Source of the DNA: JAUNSR01 sp036655355
GTDB lineage: Bacteria; Bacteroidota; Bacteroidia; Bacteroidales; JAUNSR01
Direction: 5' to 3'
DNA: 64,000 bases
Assembly: GCA_036655355.1 (NCBI GenBank)
Contig: JAVVQG010000005.1
Span: 62,001-126,000 of the forward strand
The number at the start of each line of letters is the position of its first letter. The stretch's first letter is position 1. Positions 49,188-58,528 of the stretch are shown here, one piece after another. The notes under the pieces were generated by a model. It searched no databases. It saw nothing but the letters and a program-made list of their open reading frames with translations, and was not told where the DNA came from. Both the position numbers and the translations under genes were made by a program.

Positions 49188-51539
49188 ATGTCTGAATTTC
49201 AAAATAACATAAATAACGAAGAGGAAGAGATTGACTTCTCCTCCATCCTTAATATACTTTTGGGTAAATGGTATTGGTTTTTAGCCTCTGCCCTTTTATT
49301 TATTAGCCTAGGTGCAGCCTATCTTTACTTTACTCCGAAAACCTATTCCAGATCAGCTACCATCTTGATCAAAGATTCAAAAAATGGAGCGGGAGCCAAT
49401 ATGGAAGCGATGGCTTTTGCGGATATTGCAGGCCTATCTGGTCTTTCGGTTTCAAATGCAGAAAATGAGATGCAGATTTTGAAATCACGCTTTTTGATGG
49501 AGAACGTGGTGACAAAATTGGGTGCAAATATTACTTACTCGATACGTGAGAATTTACGTTCGGTAGAATTGTATGAAAACGCTCCGTTTAAAATCAAGGA
49601 GGTGATGCCTGGCACTTTGATGCCCGCTGATTTTACTGTTGAACTCATTAATAATGACCAATTCAAATTCATTTCTGAAGATACCGTCTTTACGGGTAAA
49701 TTCAACGAAGAATTGCAGTTTCCATTCGGTGTGGCTACAATTGAAAATTACCCACTCTTACAAGAAATTCACCAAGGAGAGGAAATAAATGTATCAATTG
49801 AAAGCACCAAGAAAGTTGTTACTAATTATTTAAAAGTATTACAGGCCAATCTTGTGAGTAAAAATGCCAGTATGGTTGAGGTTCGTTTTAGTTCTTCTCG
49901 TCCGGGAAAAGCTACAGATGTTCTAAATACGTTATTAGAACTCTATAATCAAGAAACTATTAATGATAAGAACCTTGTATTAGATAACACACAATCTTTT
50001 ATTGAAGATCGATTGAGTGTAATCCGTAGAGAATTGGGTGATGTGGATAGCCGCATTGAAGGTTACAAACGAAGTAGCCGTTCAACGAATATCCTTACCG
50101 AATCACAAATTTATCTACAGAGTGCAAGCAAACTGGAGGAAACAATTTCAGAAACCGAATTACAAGCAAGCTTGGTCGGGATCTTAGCTGAATTTCTATC
50201 CAAACCACAAAATAAAGGGGAGTTACTACCCTATAATATCGGCTTGGATAATGCTGGCTTGAATGCGCAGATTCAGAACTACAACGATAATATCATCAAA
50301 ATGAATCGTTTGTTAGCGGCATCATCTGAACGGAATCCGGTTGTAGCTGATATGGGAGTCAGTTTGGAAACGGCTCGTCGTTCCATTGAAAAGACAGTTG
50401 CCGATATGCAAAAGTCAGTTAAAATGCAGTTAAAGGAGCTTTCCTCACGTAATGCATTGGCAACCGGTCGAATTGAAGCGGTCGCCACCAATGAGCGCAG
50501 TGTACAAAGCATTGAACGTGATCAAAAGATTAAGGCCGAATTATACTTGTACTTATTGAATAAGAGTGAAGAGAACGCCATCTTGAAATCGATGACTGAG
50601 GCGAATGCACGCATTATTGACCGTGCATTTGGAGAAGATATGCCGATCAAACCCAAGAAATCGATTATTCTTTTGGCGTGTATGTTGATTGGCTGTATCA
50701 TTCCAGCTGCATATTTCATCTTGAAAGACTTGCTTTATACAAAGGTGCGAGGAAGAGCAGATGTTACAAAAATTATTTCTGCTCCTGTGTTAGGTGAAAT
50801 CCCGGCTAAACCAGAAAAACATGCAAATGATTACATCGTTGTACATCAGGGGAGCAATACACAAGTGAGTGAAGCATTCCGTATTCTACGTACGAACCTT
50901 GGGTTTATGAATATTGGACGTAATCATCAGGTTATTTCTACAACTTCCACTCAACCGGGTGAAGGAAAAACGTATGTTTCGGGGAATATGGCGATGGCAT
51001 TGGCATTGTCAGGTAAAAAAGTTTGTTTGGTAGGACTTGACCTTCGCCGACCAACCATGCAAGCTGAATTTGGTCTAAAAGGAAGATCTGGTGTAACTGA
51101 ATTCTTAGCAAATCGATCACAAAATTTATCAGAGTTGATTCATCAAACGTCTGATAATGAAAATTTATTTATTCTTCCGGCAGGGACAGTTCCACCAAAT
51201 CCGGCAGAATTATTGATGTCATCCCGTTTCGATGAAATGGTAAAACAGCTTAGAGACAAATTCGATTATGTTATCCTTGATAATCCTCCGATGGACATTG
51301 TCGCTGATACAGGTATCGCAAATCGCGTAACAGACCTATCTTTGTATGTAATACGAGCAGGTGTATTGGATCGCAGACAACTTGTAGGAATCGAACAAAT
51401 CTATAAGGAACAGAAACTGACCAATATGGGCATTGTAATTACCGATGTGGATTATGAACGACTTTATTACTCGGTTGGATATAAGGGTTATGGGAAACGA
51501 TATGGTTACTCTGGATCCGATAATGGCTATTATTCTTAA
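49188..51539 (+). CDS. wzc: Wzc-type tyrosine autokinase and chain-length regulator
   Basis: This 783-residue inner-membrane protein controls polymer length and export. The ATG at 49188 is preferred over a TTG nine bases upstream. A Wzz domain with a first membrane helix (about 23-43, WYWFLASALLFISLGAAYLYF) is followed by a long coiled-coil/GNVR periplasmic region. The second helix is near 500-520 (SIILLACMLIGCIIPAAYFIL). The cytoplasmic BY-kinase domain has Walker A QPGEGKTYVSGN (about 590-600), Walker A' VGLDLRRP (about 613-620) and Walker B YVILDNPP (about 690-697). It ends in a Tyr-rich cluster (YYSVGYKGYGKRYGYSG...YYS) for autophosphorylation. Confidence 0.95.
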   Translation: MSEFQNNINNEEEEIDFSSILNILLGKWYWFLASALLFISLGAAYLYFTPKTYSRSATILIKDSKNGAGANMEAMAFADIAGLSGLSVSNAENEMQILKSRFLMENVVTKLGANITYSIRENLRSVELYENAPFKIKEVMPGTLMPADFTVELINNDQFKFISEDTVFTGKFNEELQFPFGVATIENYPLLQEIHQGEEINVSIESTKKVVTNYLKVLQANLVSKNASMVEVRFSSSRPGKATDVLNTLLELYNQETINDKNLVLDNTQSFIEDRLSVIRRELGDVDSRIEGYKRSSRSTNILTESQIYLQSASKLEETISETELQASLVGILAEFLSKPQNKGELLPYNIGLDNAGLNAQIQNYNDNIIKMNRLLAASSERNPVVADMGVSLETARRSIEKTVADMQKSVKMQLKELSSRNALATGRIEAVATNERSVQSIERDQKIKAELYLYLLNKSEENAILKSMTEANARIIDRAFGEDMPIKPKKSIILLACMLIGCIIPAAYFILKDLLYTKVRGRADVTKIISAPVLGEIPAKPEKHANDYIVVHQGSNTQVSEAFRILRTNLGFMNIGRNHQVISTTSTQPGEGKTYVSGNMAMALALSGKKVCLVGLDLRRPTMQAEFGLKGRSGVTEFLANRSQNLSELIHQTSDNENLFILPAGTVPPNPAELLMSSRFDEMVKQLRDKFDYVILDNPPMDIVADTGIANRVTDLSLYVIRAGVLDRRQLVGIEQIYKEQKLTNMGIVITDVDYERLYYSVGYKGYGKRYGYSGSDNGYYS

Positions 51540-51611
51540 TTATAAAGGAGGTTAATCAACCGCCCAATTATATGTCTTTGCTGTCTAAGCGAGACTCTTA
51601 ACCCAAACTGT

Positions 51612-51646
51612 CCTTGAGAATCTCACTAACTATGGGGCTCTCAAGG
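51612..51646 (+). promoter_or_regulatory. Stem-loop just upstream of the UpxY-like gene
   Basis: CCTTGAGA (51612-51619) pairs with TCTCAAGG (51639-51646) around a 19-nt loop, 20 nt before the UpxY-like start codon. It lies in the 127-nt gap after wzc. It could be a pause or recognition element for the encoded antiterminator; this is inference. Confidence 0.5.
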
Positions 51647-51666
51647 CGCAGCATACCCTAAACTCT

Positions 51667-52191
51667 ATGCTCTCAACTCCCTCTTCACTTTTTTGGTTCG
51701 CAGCTCGAACTCGCTACAAACAGGAGCGTCGCATCTGCGAATGCCTCGCCGAATTGGGTATTGAATATTACGCCCCCTTCCAGACAGAAAAGCGCCAATG
51801 GAGCGACCGCGTCAAAATCGTCGAAGTGCCCCTCATCCCCTCTCTTGTATTTTTACGAGCGGAGTTCGAAAAAGCCACATCGCTGCTTTCAGATCCGCGT
51901 CTGTCCATCCATTACATGCGCGATTTGGCAAATGCCCAACGCCTAATAGTGCCCGATCGACAAATGGAGCAATTTATGCGTCTTGCCCACTTACAGACAG
52001 ATGGGCTCACCCTATTGGATCACAATCTAAAACCTGGAGATCGGGTACGCGTTATCGCTGGAGAATTTAAAGGAATTGAAGGGGAGCTGATCCGTATAAA
52101 GAGACATAAACGAGTAGTAGTACGGATGGAAAGATTGTTTGCATTGGCAACGACTTATATTCCTGGAGAGTTTCTGGAACGGATTGAATAA
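51667..52191 (+). CDS. UpxY-family NusG-like transcription antiterminator
   Basis: This 174-residue specialised NusG paralogue has an NGN domain (about 8-105, FWFAARTRYKQERRICECLAELGIEYYAPFQ, VPLIPSLVFLRAEFE) and a KOW domain (about 120-165, LKPGDRVRVIAGEFKGIEGELIRIKRHKRVVVRM). In Bacteroides, UpxY proteins let RNA polymerase read through the long leader of their own capsule operon and are usually the first gene. Here the gene is third, after Wza and Wzc, so it may act on the sugar-synthesis part downstream. The start context has no strong Shine-Dalgarno. Confidence 0.9.
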   Translation: MLSTPSSLFWFAARTRYKQERRICECLAELGIEYYAPFQTEKRQWSDRVKIVEVPLIPSLVFLRAEFEKATSLLSDPRLSIHYMRDLANAQRLIVPDRQMEQFMRLAHLQTDGLTLLDHNLKPGDRVRVIAGEFKGIEGELIRIKRHKRVVVRMERLFALATTYIPGEFLERIE

Positions 52192-52208
52192 AAAAATAAT
52201 AGAAAAAT

Positions 52209-53258
52209 ATGAGCATCTTCAAAGATAAAACACTTATGATTACCGGTGGAACAGGTTCGTTCGGTAATGCAGTATTGAATCGTTTCCTTCGCACAGATAT
52301 AGCCGAGATTCGAATATTCTCCCGCGATGAGAAGAAGCAGGACGATATGCGACATGAGTATCAGGTAAAATATCCTGATGTAGCACATAAAATTAAGTTT
52401 TTCATTGGCGACGTGCGTAATCTTCAGTCTTGTCGCAATGCAATGCCTGGTGTTGACTATATCTTTCATGCGGCAGCCTTGAAACAGGTTCCTTCATGTG
52501 AGTTCTTTCCGATGGAGGCTGTAAATACAAATGTTATTGGTACAGACAACATCTTAACGGCTGCTATTGAAGCAAAGGTTGGAGCTGTCATCTGTTTATC
52601 TACAGATAAAGCGGCATACCCAATCAATGCGATGGGAATCAGCAAGGCGCTTGAGGAAAAGATTGCCGTAGCTAAATCTCGCTACTCAGGTGACACCAAA
52701 ATCTGCTGTACCCGCTATGGAAATGTGATGTGCTCTCGTGGATCAGTTATTCCTTTATGGATTGAACAAATCCGCAATGGCAATTCAATAACCCTTACCG
52801 ATCCCACAATGACTCGTTTCATCATGAGCCTTGAAGAAGCTGTTGATCTCGTGCTCTTTGCTTTCGAACATGGAGAGAATGGTGACATCCTCGTTCAGAA
52901 AGCTCCTGCATGCACAATTCAAGTTCAGGCCGAAGCTGTTTGCGAACTATTCAAAGGCAAGAAGGAAGACATCAAGGTTATCGGGATTCGTCATGGTGAA
53001 AAGTTATACGAAACACTTTTAACCAATGAGGAGTGTGCTAAGGCTGAAGATCTGGGTGATTTTTATCGTGTCCCTGCTGACAATCGTGGCTTGAACTATG
53101 ATAAGTTCTTCAATGAGGGTGAAACCGAACGTAACGTGCTTACAGAGTTTAACTCTAACAATACGCGTATGCTTAACGTTGAAGAAACAAAGGATAAGAT
53201 TGCAGCCCTAGAGTATATCCAGAAGGAACTTTGCGGAGAAGGAAACTTTATTCAGTAA
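52209..53258 (+). CDS. capE: UDP-GlcNAc 4,6-dehydratase/5-epimerase (CapE/WbjB/FnlA)
   Basis: This 349-residue SDR enzyme starts UDP-L-FucNAc synthesis by making the 4-keto-6-deoxy-L-arabino sugar nucleotide. The NAD motif is ITGGTGSFGNAV (about 11-22), followed by FSRDEKKQDDMRH. The catalytic segment STDKAAYPINAMGISKALEEKI has Met and Lys in the arrangement typical of CapE rather than the usual Tyr-x3-Lys. C-terminal GIRHGEKLYETLL is also typical. It opens the CapE-CapF-CapG block. Confidence 0.95.
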   Translation: MSIFKDKTLMITGGTGSFGNAVLNRFLRTDIAEIRIFSRDEKKQDDMRHEYQVKYPDVAHKIKFFIGDVRNLQSCRNAMPGVDYIFHAAALKQVPSCEFFPMEAVNTNVIGTDNILTAAIEAKVGAVICLSTDKAAYPINAMGISKALEEKIAVAKSRYSGDTKICCTRYGNVMCSRGSVIPLWIEQIRNGNSITLTDPTMTRFIMSLEEAVDLVLFAFEHGENGDILVQKAPACTIQVQAEAVCELFKGKKEDIKVIGIRHGEKLYETLLTNEECAKAEDLGDFYRVPADNRGLNYDKFFNEGETERNVLTEFNSNNTRMLNVEETKDKIAALEYIQKELCGEGNFIQ

Positions 53259-53287
53259 GAATCTGCTAATAATATCGTTGGAATCTT

Positions 53288-54511
53288 ATGAAAATATTGG
53301 TCACAGGAGCAAAAGGGTTTGTTGGAAAGAATCTCTGCGCTCAACTCAATAACATTAAAGAGGGGAAAGCCCGCTGGTATGAAGGCATTCAAATCGACGA
53401 AGTCTTCGAATATGACCTTGGCAACACACAGGAGGAACTTAACCAATGGTGTGCCGAAGCTGATTTCGTTTTCAACCTCGCAGGTGTTAACCGTCCTCAA
53501 AATCAAGAGGAGTTTATGCAGGGTAACTTCGGTTTCGCCAGCACGCTCCTTGACACCTTGAAGGCGCATCAGAATGCTTGTCCCGTTATGCTCTCATCTT
53601 CCGCTCAGGCTTCATTGACGGGCCGTTTTGGCAACTCAGAGTATGGCCGTTCAAAAAAAGCGGGAGAAGATCTCTTCTTTGCGTATGGAGAGGAAGTTGG
53701 AGCGAAGATACTCATCTACCGCTTTCCTAACTTGTTCGGAAAATGGTGTCGCCCCAACTACAATAGTGCCATCGCAACCTTCTGTAACAACATTGCCAAT
53801 GACCTGCCTATCCAAGTCAACGATCGATCTGTAGAGATGGAATTGCTTTACATTGACGACCTAGTGGATGAAATGATTTCAGCGCTCGTTGGGAAGGAAC
53901 ATCGTTGCGAGTTCGAAGGTCTTGATCTGTTACCAAAGGTAGATGGTCGATACTGCTATTGTCCTATTACTCACACAACCACTCTTGGCGAAATTGTAGA
54001 TATCATCAATAAATGTGCTACATCGACAAATCCGGCAGAGGAAAACGTTCAAACAGCAATGGCTGTACCACAAGGTAGTCTCGAGTATAAGCTTATGACT
54101 ACTTACCTCAGTTATCTGCCGCAAGACAAGGCTGTCATTGACCTAAAGATGAACGTAGATCAGCGCGGTTCTTTTACCGAGCTTATCCATACCCTCAACA
54201 ACGGTCAGGTATCCATTAATATCAGTAAACCGGGAATCACCAAAGGCGAGCATTGGCATCACTCCAAGTGGGAAACCTTCATTGTTGTTGCCGGTCATGG
54301 ACTGATTCAGCTTCGTAAGGAAGGAACTGACGAAGTGTGGAACTACGAGGTTAGAGGTCAGAAGATCCAGGCAGTTCACATGCTCCCTGGCTATACTCAT
54401 AATATTATCAATCTAAGTGAAACTGAAGACTTGGTAACCGTAATGTACTGCAATGAGGTTTTCAATCCTAATCGTGCAGATACTTATTTTGACCCAGTAG
54501 AAAAGAAATAA
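53288..54511 (+). CDS. capF: Bifunctional epimerase/reductase CapF (WbjC/FnlB)
   Basis: This 407-residue second enzyme of UDP-L-FucNAc synthesis has an N-terminal SDR domain (MKILVTGAKGFVGKNLCAQL, NLAGVNRP, SSAQAS, NSEYGRSKKAGED with the Tyr-x3-Lys). A C-terminal cupin (about 285-400) includes the metal-binding GEHWHHSKWETFIVVAGHG. In the S. aureus pathway the cupin half epimerises C3 and the SDR half reduces C4. Order and length match that pathway. It lies 29 bp after capE. Confidence 0.95.
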   Translation: MKILVTGAKGFVGKNLCAQLNNIKEGKARWYEGIQIDEVFEYDLGNTQEELNQWCAEADFVFNLAGVNRPQNQEEFMQGNFGFASTLLDTLKAHQNACPVMLSSSAQASLTGRFGNSEYGRSKKAGEDLFFAYGEEVGAKILIYRFPNLFGKWCRPNYNSAIATFCNNIANDLPIQVNDRSVEMELLYIDDLVDEMISALVGKEHRCEFEGLDLLPKVDGRYCYCPITHTTTLGEIVDIINKCATSTNPAEENVQTAMAVPQGSLEYKLMTTYLSYLPQDKAVIDLKMNVDQRGSFTELIHTLNNGQVSINISKPGITKGEHWHHSKWETFIVVAGHGLIQLRKEGTDEVWNYEVRGQKIQAVHMLPGYTHNIINLSETEDLVTVMYCNEVFNPNRADTYFDPVEKK

Positions 54512-54515
54512 GACA

Positions 54516-55709
54516 ATGGAAAACAAACTTCCTAAATTTGATTATAGCGACGTTAAGTGGCAAGAAAATGGTAAGTTAAAACTTATCATCGTAGTGGGTA
54601 CTCGTCCTGAGATTATCCGTTTGGCTGCCGTTATTAATAAGTGCCGCAAATATTTTGATGTAATTCTTGCCCATACTGGTCAAAATTATGATTACAATCT
54701 AAATGGGATCTTCTTCAAGGACCTCAAATTGAAAGATCCTGAAGTTTATATGGATGCTGTGGGTGATGATCTTGGTGCTACTTGTGGCAACATCATCAAC
54801 TGTAGCTACAAGTTATTCAATCAAACCAAGCCGGATGCTGTTCTGGTGCTTGGTGATACTAATAGCTGTCTTAGTGTAATCGGCGCCAAACGTCTGCATA
54901 TCCCTATCTTCCATATGGAGGCTGGTAACCGTTGCAAGGACGAATGTCTGCCGGAGGAAACCAACCGCCGTATTGTAGATATCATCAGTGACGTGAATAT
55001 GGCATATTCAGAGCATGCTCGTCGCTATCTTGCTGATTGCGGTCTTCCAAAAGAACGTACGTATGTGACAGGATCGCCAATGGCTGAAGTACTTCATGAA
55101 AATCTTGCAGAAGTCGAAGCAAGTGACATTCATCAGCGTCTTGGTTTGGAGAAGGGGAGATATATTCTTTTATCTGCACATCGTGAAGAAAATATCGATA
55201 CAGAGAAGAACTTTACTTCTTTATTTACTGCCATTAACAAAATGGCCGAGAAGTATGATATGCCTATTCTCTATAGTTGTCACCCAAGAAGCCGCAACCG
55301 TTTGGCTGAATCTGAGTTCAAGCTTGATAATCGAGTTATTCAGCAAGACCCTCTTGGTTTCCATGATTACAACTGTTTGCAAATGAATTCATTTGCGGTA
55401 GTTTCCGATTCAGGTACTCTTCCTGAGGAAAGTAGCTTTTTTACCTCCGTTGGGCATCCTTTCCCTGCTGTTTGTATCCGTACCTCAACAGAGCGGCCTG
55501 AGGCATTAGATAAGGCGGGTTTTGTACTATCGGGTATTGATACAAAGGGGCTGCTTCAGAGTGTAGAGCTGGCTGTTGAACTAACTAAAGATGGTTATCA
55601 TGGAACTCCTGTACCGAACTATATTGACGAGAATGTCTCAACGAAGGTTGTGAAGATCATTCAGAGTTATGTAGGCGTAGTGAATAAAATGGTTTGGAGG
55701 AAGTATTGA
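54516..55709 (+). CDS. capG: UDP-GlcNAc 2-epimerase family enzyme CapG (WbjD/FnlC)
   Basis: This 397-residue GT-B-fold epimerase should perform the last step, giving UDP-L-FucNAc. Motifs include KLIIVVGTRPEIIRLAAVI, HTGQNYDYNLNGIFF, MEAGNRCKDECLPEETNRRIVD, LSAHREENID and SDSGTLPEES. The sequence NRCKDE replaces the LRT of WecB, which is characteristic of the FnlC branch. It starts 4 bp after capF and is followed by a WecB paralogue. Confidence 0.95.
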   Translation: MENKLPKFDYSDVKWQENGKLKLIIVVGTRPEIIRLAAVINKCRKYFDVILAHTGQNYDYNLNGIFFKDLKLKDPEVYMDAVGDDLGATCGNIINCSYKLFNQTKPDAVLVLGDTNSCLSVIGAKRLHIPIFHMEAGNRCKDECLPEETNRRIVDIISDVNMAYSEHARRYLADCGLPKERTYVTGSPMAEVLHENLAEVEASDIHQRLGLEKGRYILLSAHREENIDTEKNFTSLFTAINKMAEKYDMPILYSCHPRSRNRLAESEFKLDNRVIQQDPLGFHDYNCLQMNSFAVVSDSGTLPEESSFFTSVGHPFPAVCIRTSTERPEALDKAGFVLSGIDTKGLLQSVELAVELTKDGYHGTPVPNYIDENVSTKVVKIIQSYVGVVNKMVWRKY

Positions 55710-55732
55710 AACAAACAAATAATGGGTTATAT

Positions 55733-56911
55733 ATGAAGAAGAAAGTAATGCTAGTCTTCGGAACACGACCAGAGGCAATTAAGATGTGTCCTCTGGTAAA
55801 GGAATTTCAGAAGAGGGAAGATGAGTTTGAAACAATTGTCTGTGTAACAGGTCAGCATCGTGAAATGCTAGATCAGGTCCTTGATATTTTTGATGTGAAA
55901 CCTAATTATGACTTGAATATCATGAAGCAAGGTCAAGATCTGACCGATGTGACTGCACGTGTGCTTATTGGACTTCGCGACATATTCAAAGAGTGTCGTC
56001 CAGATATTGTTTTGGTACACGGTGATACGACTTCATCTACAGCAGGTGCTCTTGCTGCCTTTTATGCTCAAATTCCTGTCGGTCATGTAGAGGCAGGTCT
56101 TCGTACTCACAACATCTACAGTCCATGGCCGGAGGAGATGAACCGTCAGATCACGGGTCGTATCGCAGCCTATAATTTTTCTCCAACACCTCTTTCTCAA
56201 AAGAACCTTTTAGAAGAGAAAGTCCATGGTAACATTTTCATAACAGGCAATACTGTTATCGACGCTCTTCACATGGTGGTAGAAAAGCTAAAGACTGACA
56301 ATACTCTTGCTAAGCAGCAGGATAATATACTTGTTCAGGCCGGTTACGATATAACTCGTCTTGCTAACGGCAAGAAATTAGTTCTCATAACAGGCCATCG
56401 TCGTGAAAACTTCGGAGACGGTTTTATCCGTATGGTAACAGCGATGAAGGATCTCTCAGAAAAGTATCCTGATGTTGATTTTGTGTATCCTATGCATCTA
56501 AATCCAAACGTGCGTAAGCCAATTCATGAGATTTTCGGAGAGAACCTTAGCCGTCCTAACTTGTTTTTCATTGAGCCGCTTCAATACCTCGAATTTGTCC
56601 ATCTCATGAGCAAGGCTTCCATTGTACTTACCGATTCAGGAGGAATCCAAGAGGAGGCCCCAGGTCTAGGCAAGCCAGTTCTCGTAATGCGTGATACTAC
56701 AGAGCGTCCAGAAGCACTAGCTTCCGGCACTGTCCATCTGGTAGGTACTGACTACGATAAGATTATGAATGAGGTAAGTGTCCTTCTCGACGATGCTGCT
56801 GCATACGAAGGAATGAGCAAAGCTGTCAACCCTTATGGTGACGGATGGGCTTGTTGTAGAATAGTGGACATACTTGCAGGCAAAGAAACTGATTGTTACG
56901 ATGTTTACTAA
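55733..56911 (+). CDS. wecB: Non-hydrolysing UDP-GlcNAc 2-epimerase
   Basis: This 392-residue enzyme interconverts UDP-GlcNAc and UDP-ManNAc. It has VMLVFGTRPEAIKMCPLV, CVTGQHREMLDQVLDIF, HGDTTSSTAGALAAFY, HVEAGLRTHNIYSPWPEEMNRQ, LITGHRRENFG and LTDSGGIQEEAPGLGKPVLVMRDTTERPE, all canonical. The ATG at 55733 is chosen; an upstream start inside capG would add residues unlike the family. No WecC dehydrogenase is in view, so ManNAc itself may enter the polymer. Confidence 0.95.
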   Translation: MKKKVMLVFGTRPEAIKMCPLVKEFQKREDEFETIVCVTGQHREMLDQVLDIFDVKPNYDLNIMKQGQDLTDVTARVLIGLRDIFKECRPDIVLVHGDTTSSTAGALAAFYAQIPVGHVEAGLRTHNIYSPWPEEMNRQITGRIAAYNFSPTPLSQKNLLEEKVHGNIFITGNTVIDALHMVVEKLKTDNTLAKQQDNILVQAGYDITRLANGKKLVLITGHRRENFGDGFIRMVTAMKDLSEKYPDVDFVYPMHLNPNVRKPIHEIFGENLSRPNLFFIEPLQYLEFVHLMSKASIVLTDSGGIQEEAPGLGKPVLVMRDTTERPEALASGTVHLVGTDYDKIMNEVSVLLDDAAAYEGMSKAVNPYGDGWACCRIVDILAGKETDCYDVY

Positions 56912-56989
56912 ACAATATGTATTTGGTTGTATCGGAAGTAGCATTCGAAATGTGGTTCAATATTACCAGCCAAAACAAACCTCCAAGAT

Positions 56990-58528
56990 ATGACAGGAAC
57001 AGAATCTTCAAATAATGTTCGAATTGCAAAAAATACCATTGCGCTTTATCTCAGAATGATATTGCTGCTTGGAGTAACACTCTATACGAGTCGTGTTGTT
57101 TTAGTTACTCTGGGCATTGAGGACTATGGCATATATAATGTCGTAGGTGGCTTTATTGGTATGTTTGCATTTTTAAATAATGCAATGAGTAGTTGTACAC
57201 AGCGATACATTACATATGCATTGGGTAAAGGGAATGAGGACGAATTGAAATCCGTGTTCTCTACTAGCATTATAACCCACCTATTGATTGCTGTTATCGT
57301 ATTCATCCTTGCTGAAACTATAGGTTTGTGGTTTGTTATAGAAAAATTGGTAATTCCATATAATAGGTTTATTGCAACCATGGCAGTATATCAGTGTGCA
57401 ATTGTATCTACATTAGTTATGATTATGAGTTTTCCTTTCAATGCGGATATCATAGCTCATGAAAGAATGGCTGCTTTTGCTTACATTTCGATTTTCGAAG
57501 CTATTGCAAAATTATTGATTGTGTATTTTTTAGCAATAGGAAGTGTTGATAAATTAGTCTTGTATTCAATATTATTGTTAATCATACAGGTTCTTGTTAT
57601 TTTAATTAATATTTTCTATTGCAAAATAAATTTTGTAGAAGCTATGCCTAATTGGAGATTAGATAAGAAACTTGTAAAGGAAATGATATCATTTACCGGA
57701 TGGAATCTTTGGGGAGGTCTAGCGGCTGCTTTGTTCGGGCAAGGCATAAATGTTTTGCTTAATATTTTCTTCGGTCCTGTGGTAAATGCAGCCCGAGGAA
57801 TATCAGTTCAAGTGCAAACTGCTGTACAACAATTTTCTGTAAATTTTCAGATGGCAGTCAACCCACAAATAACAAAGAGTTTCGCAAGTGGAGATTTGAG
57901 ATCAATGCACTCCTTGGTATATAGAAGCTCAAGGTTTACTTTTTTTCTATTATTGTGTTTGATTTTACCAATAATCACAGAGATTGATACAATTTTGTCT
58001 GTTTGGCTAAAAGACGTACCAGATAATACTAATGTGTTTGTGCCTCTAATGTTATTAATTACAATGATAGATGCAATTTCAAATCCATTAATGATTTCTG
58101 CCGCTGCAACTGGTAAGGTCAGAATCTACCAATCAGTAATAGGAGGATTGTTATTATTAATTGTACCTATCTCTTACGTAGTCCTCAAGCTAGGAGGTGC
58201 TCCATATATGGTATTTATGGTTCATTTGTGTTTAGCCCTTATAGCCTTTGTTGTAAGACTACTTATTATACGCCCTCTTATAAATTTGCCACTTCGAGGT
58301 TATTTAAAACGTGTAATATATCCATGCATTCTTGTTGTTATACCCTCTATTTTGACTGTATGGATAATAAAACGCATTATATATGAAAGCATAATGGGGA
58401 CTGTCGTAATATCTGTTATTACATGTATAGCAGTCCTGTTCTATTCATTTATGTTAGGACTGACGGGAGGAGAGAAAGAATTCATTATCGATAAAATTAG
58501 AAATTTTAGAATACGATGGTCAATATAG
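56990..58528 (+). CDS. Wzx-type oligosaccharide flippase
   Basis: This 512-residue protein with 12-14 membrane helices should flip lipid-linked repeat units across the inner membrane. It begins with IAKNTIALYLRMILLLGVTLYTSRVVLVTLGIEDYGIYNVVGGFIGMFAFLNNAMSS, typical of Bacteroidota polysaccharide flippases. Its last 13 bases overlap the next gene. A separate Wzy polymerase was not seen in the window and may lie further downstream. Strong AT bias begins about here. Confidence 0.9.
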   Translation: MTGTESSNNVRIAKNTIALYLRMILLLGVTLYTSRVVLVTLGIEDYGIYNVVGGFIGMFAFLNNAMSSCTQRYITYALGKGNEDELKSVFSTSIITHLLIAVIVFILAETIGLWFVIEKLVIPYNRFIATMAVYQCAIVSTLVMIMSFPFNADIIAHERMAAFAYISIFEAIAKLLIVYFLAIGSVDKLVLYSILLLIIQVLVILINIFYCKINFVEAMPNWRLDKKLVKEMISFTGWNLWGGLAAALFGQGINVLLNIFFGPVVNAARGISVQVQTAVQQFSVNFQMAVNPQITKSFASGDLRSMHSLVYRSSRFTFFLLLCLILPIITEIDTILSVWLKDVPDNTNVFVPLMLLITMIDAISNPLMISAAATGKVRIYQSVIGGLLLLIVPISYVVLKLGGAPYMVFMVHLCLALIAFVVRLLIIRPLINLPLRGYLKRVIYPCILVVIPSILTVWIIKRIIYESIMGTVVISVITCIAVLFYSFMLGLTGGEKEFIIDKIRNFRIRWSI

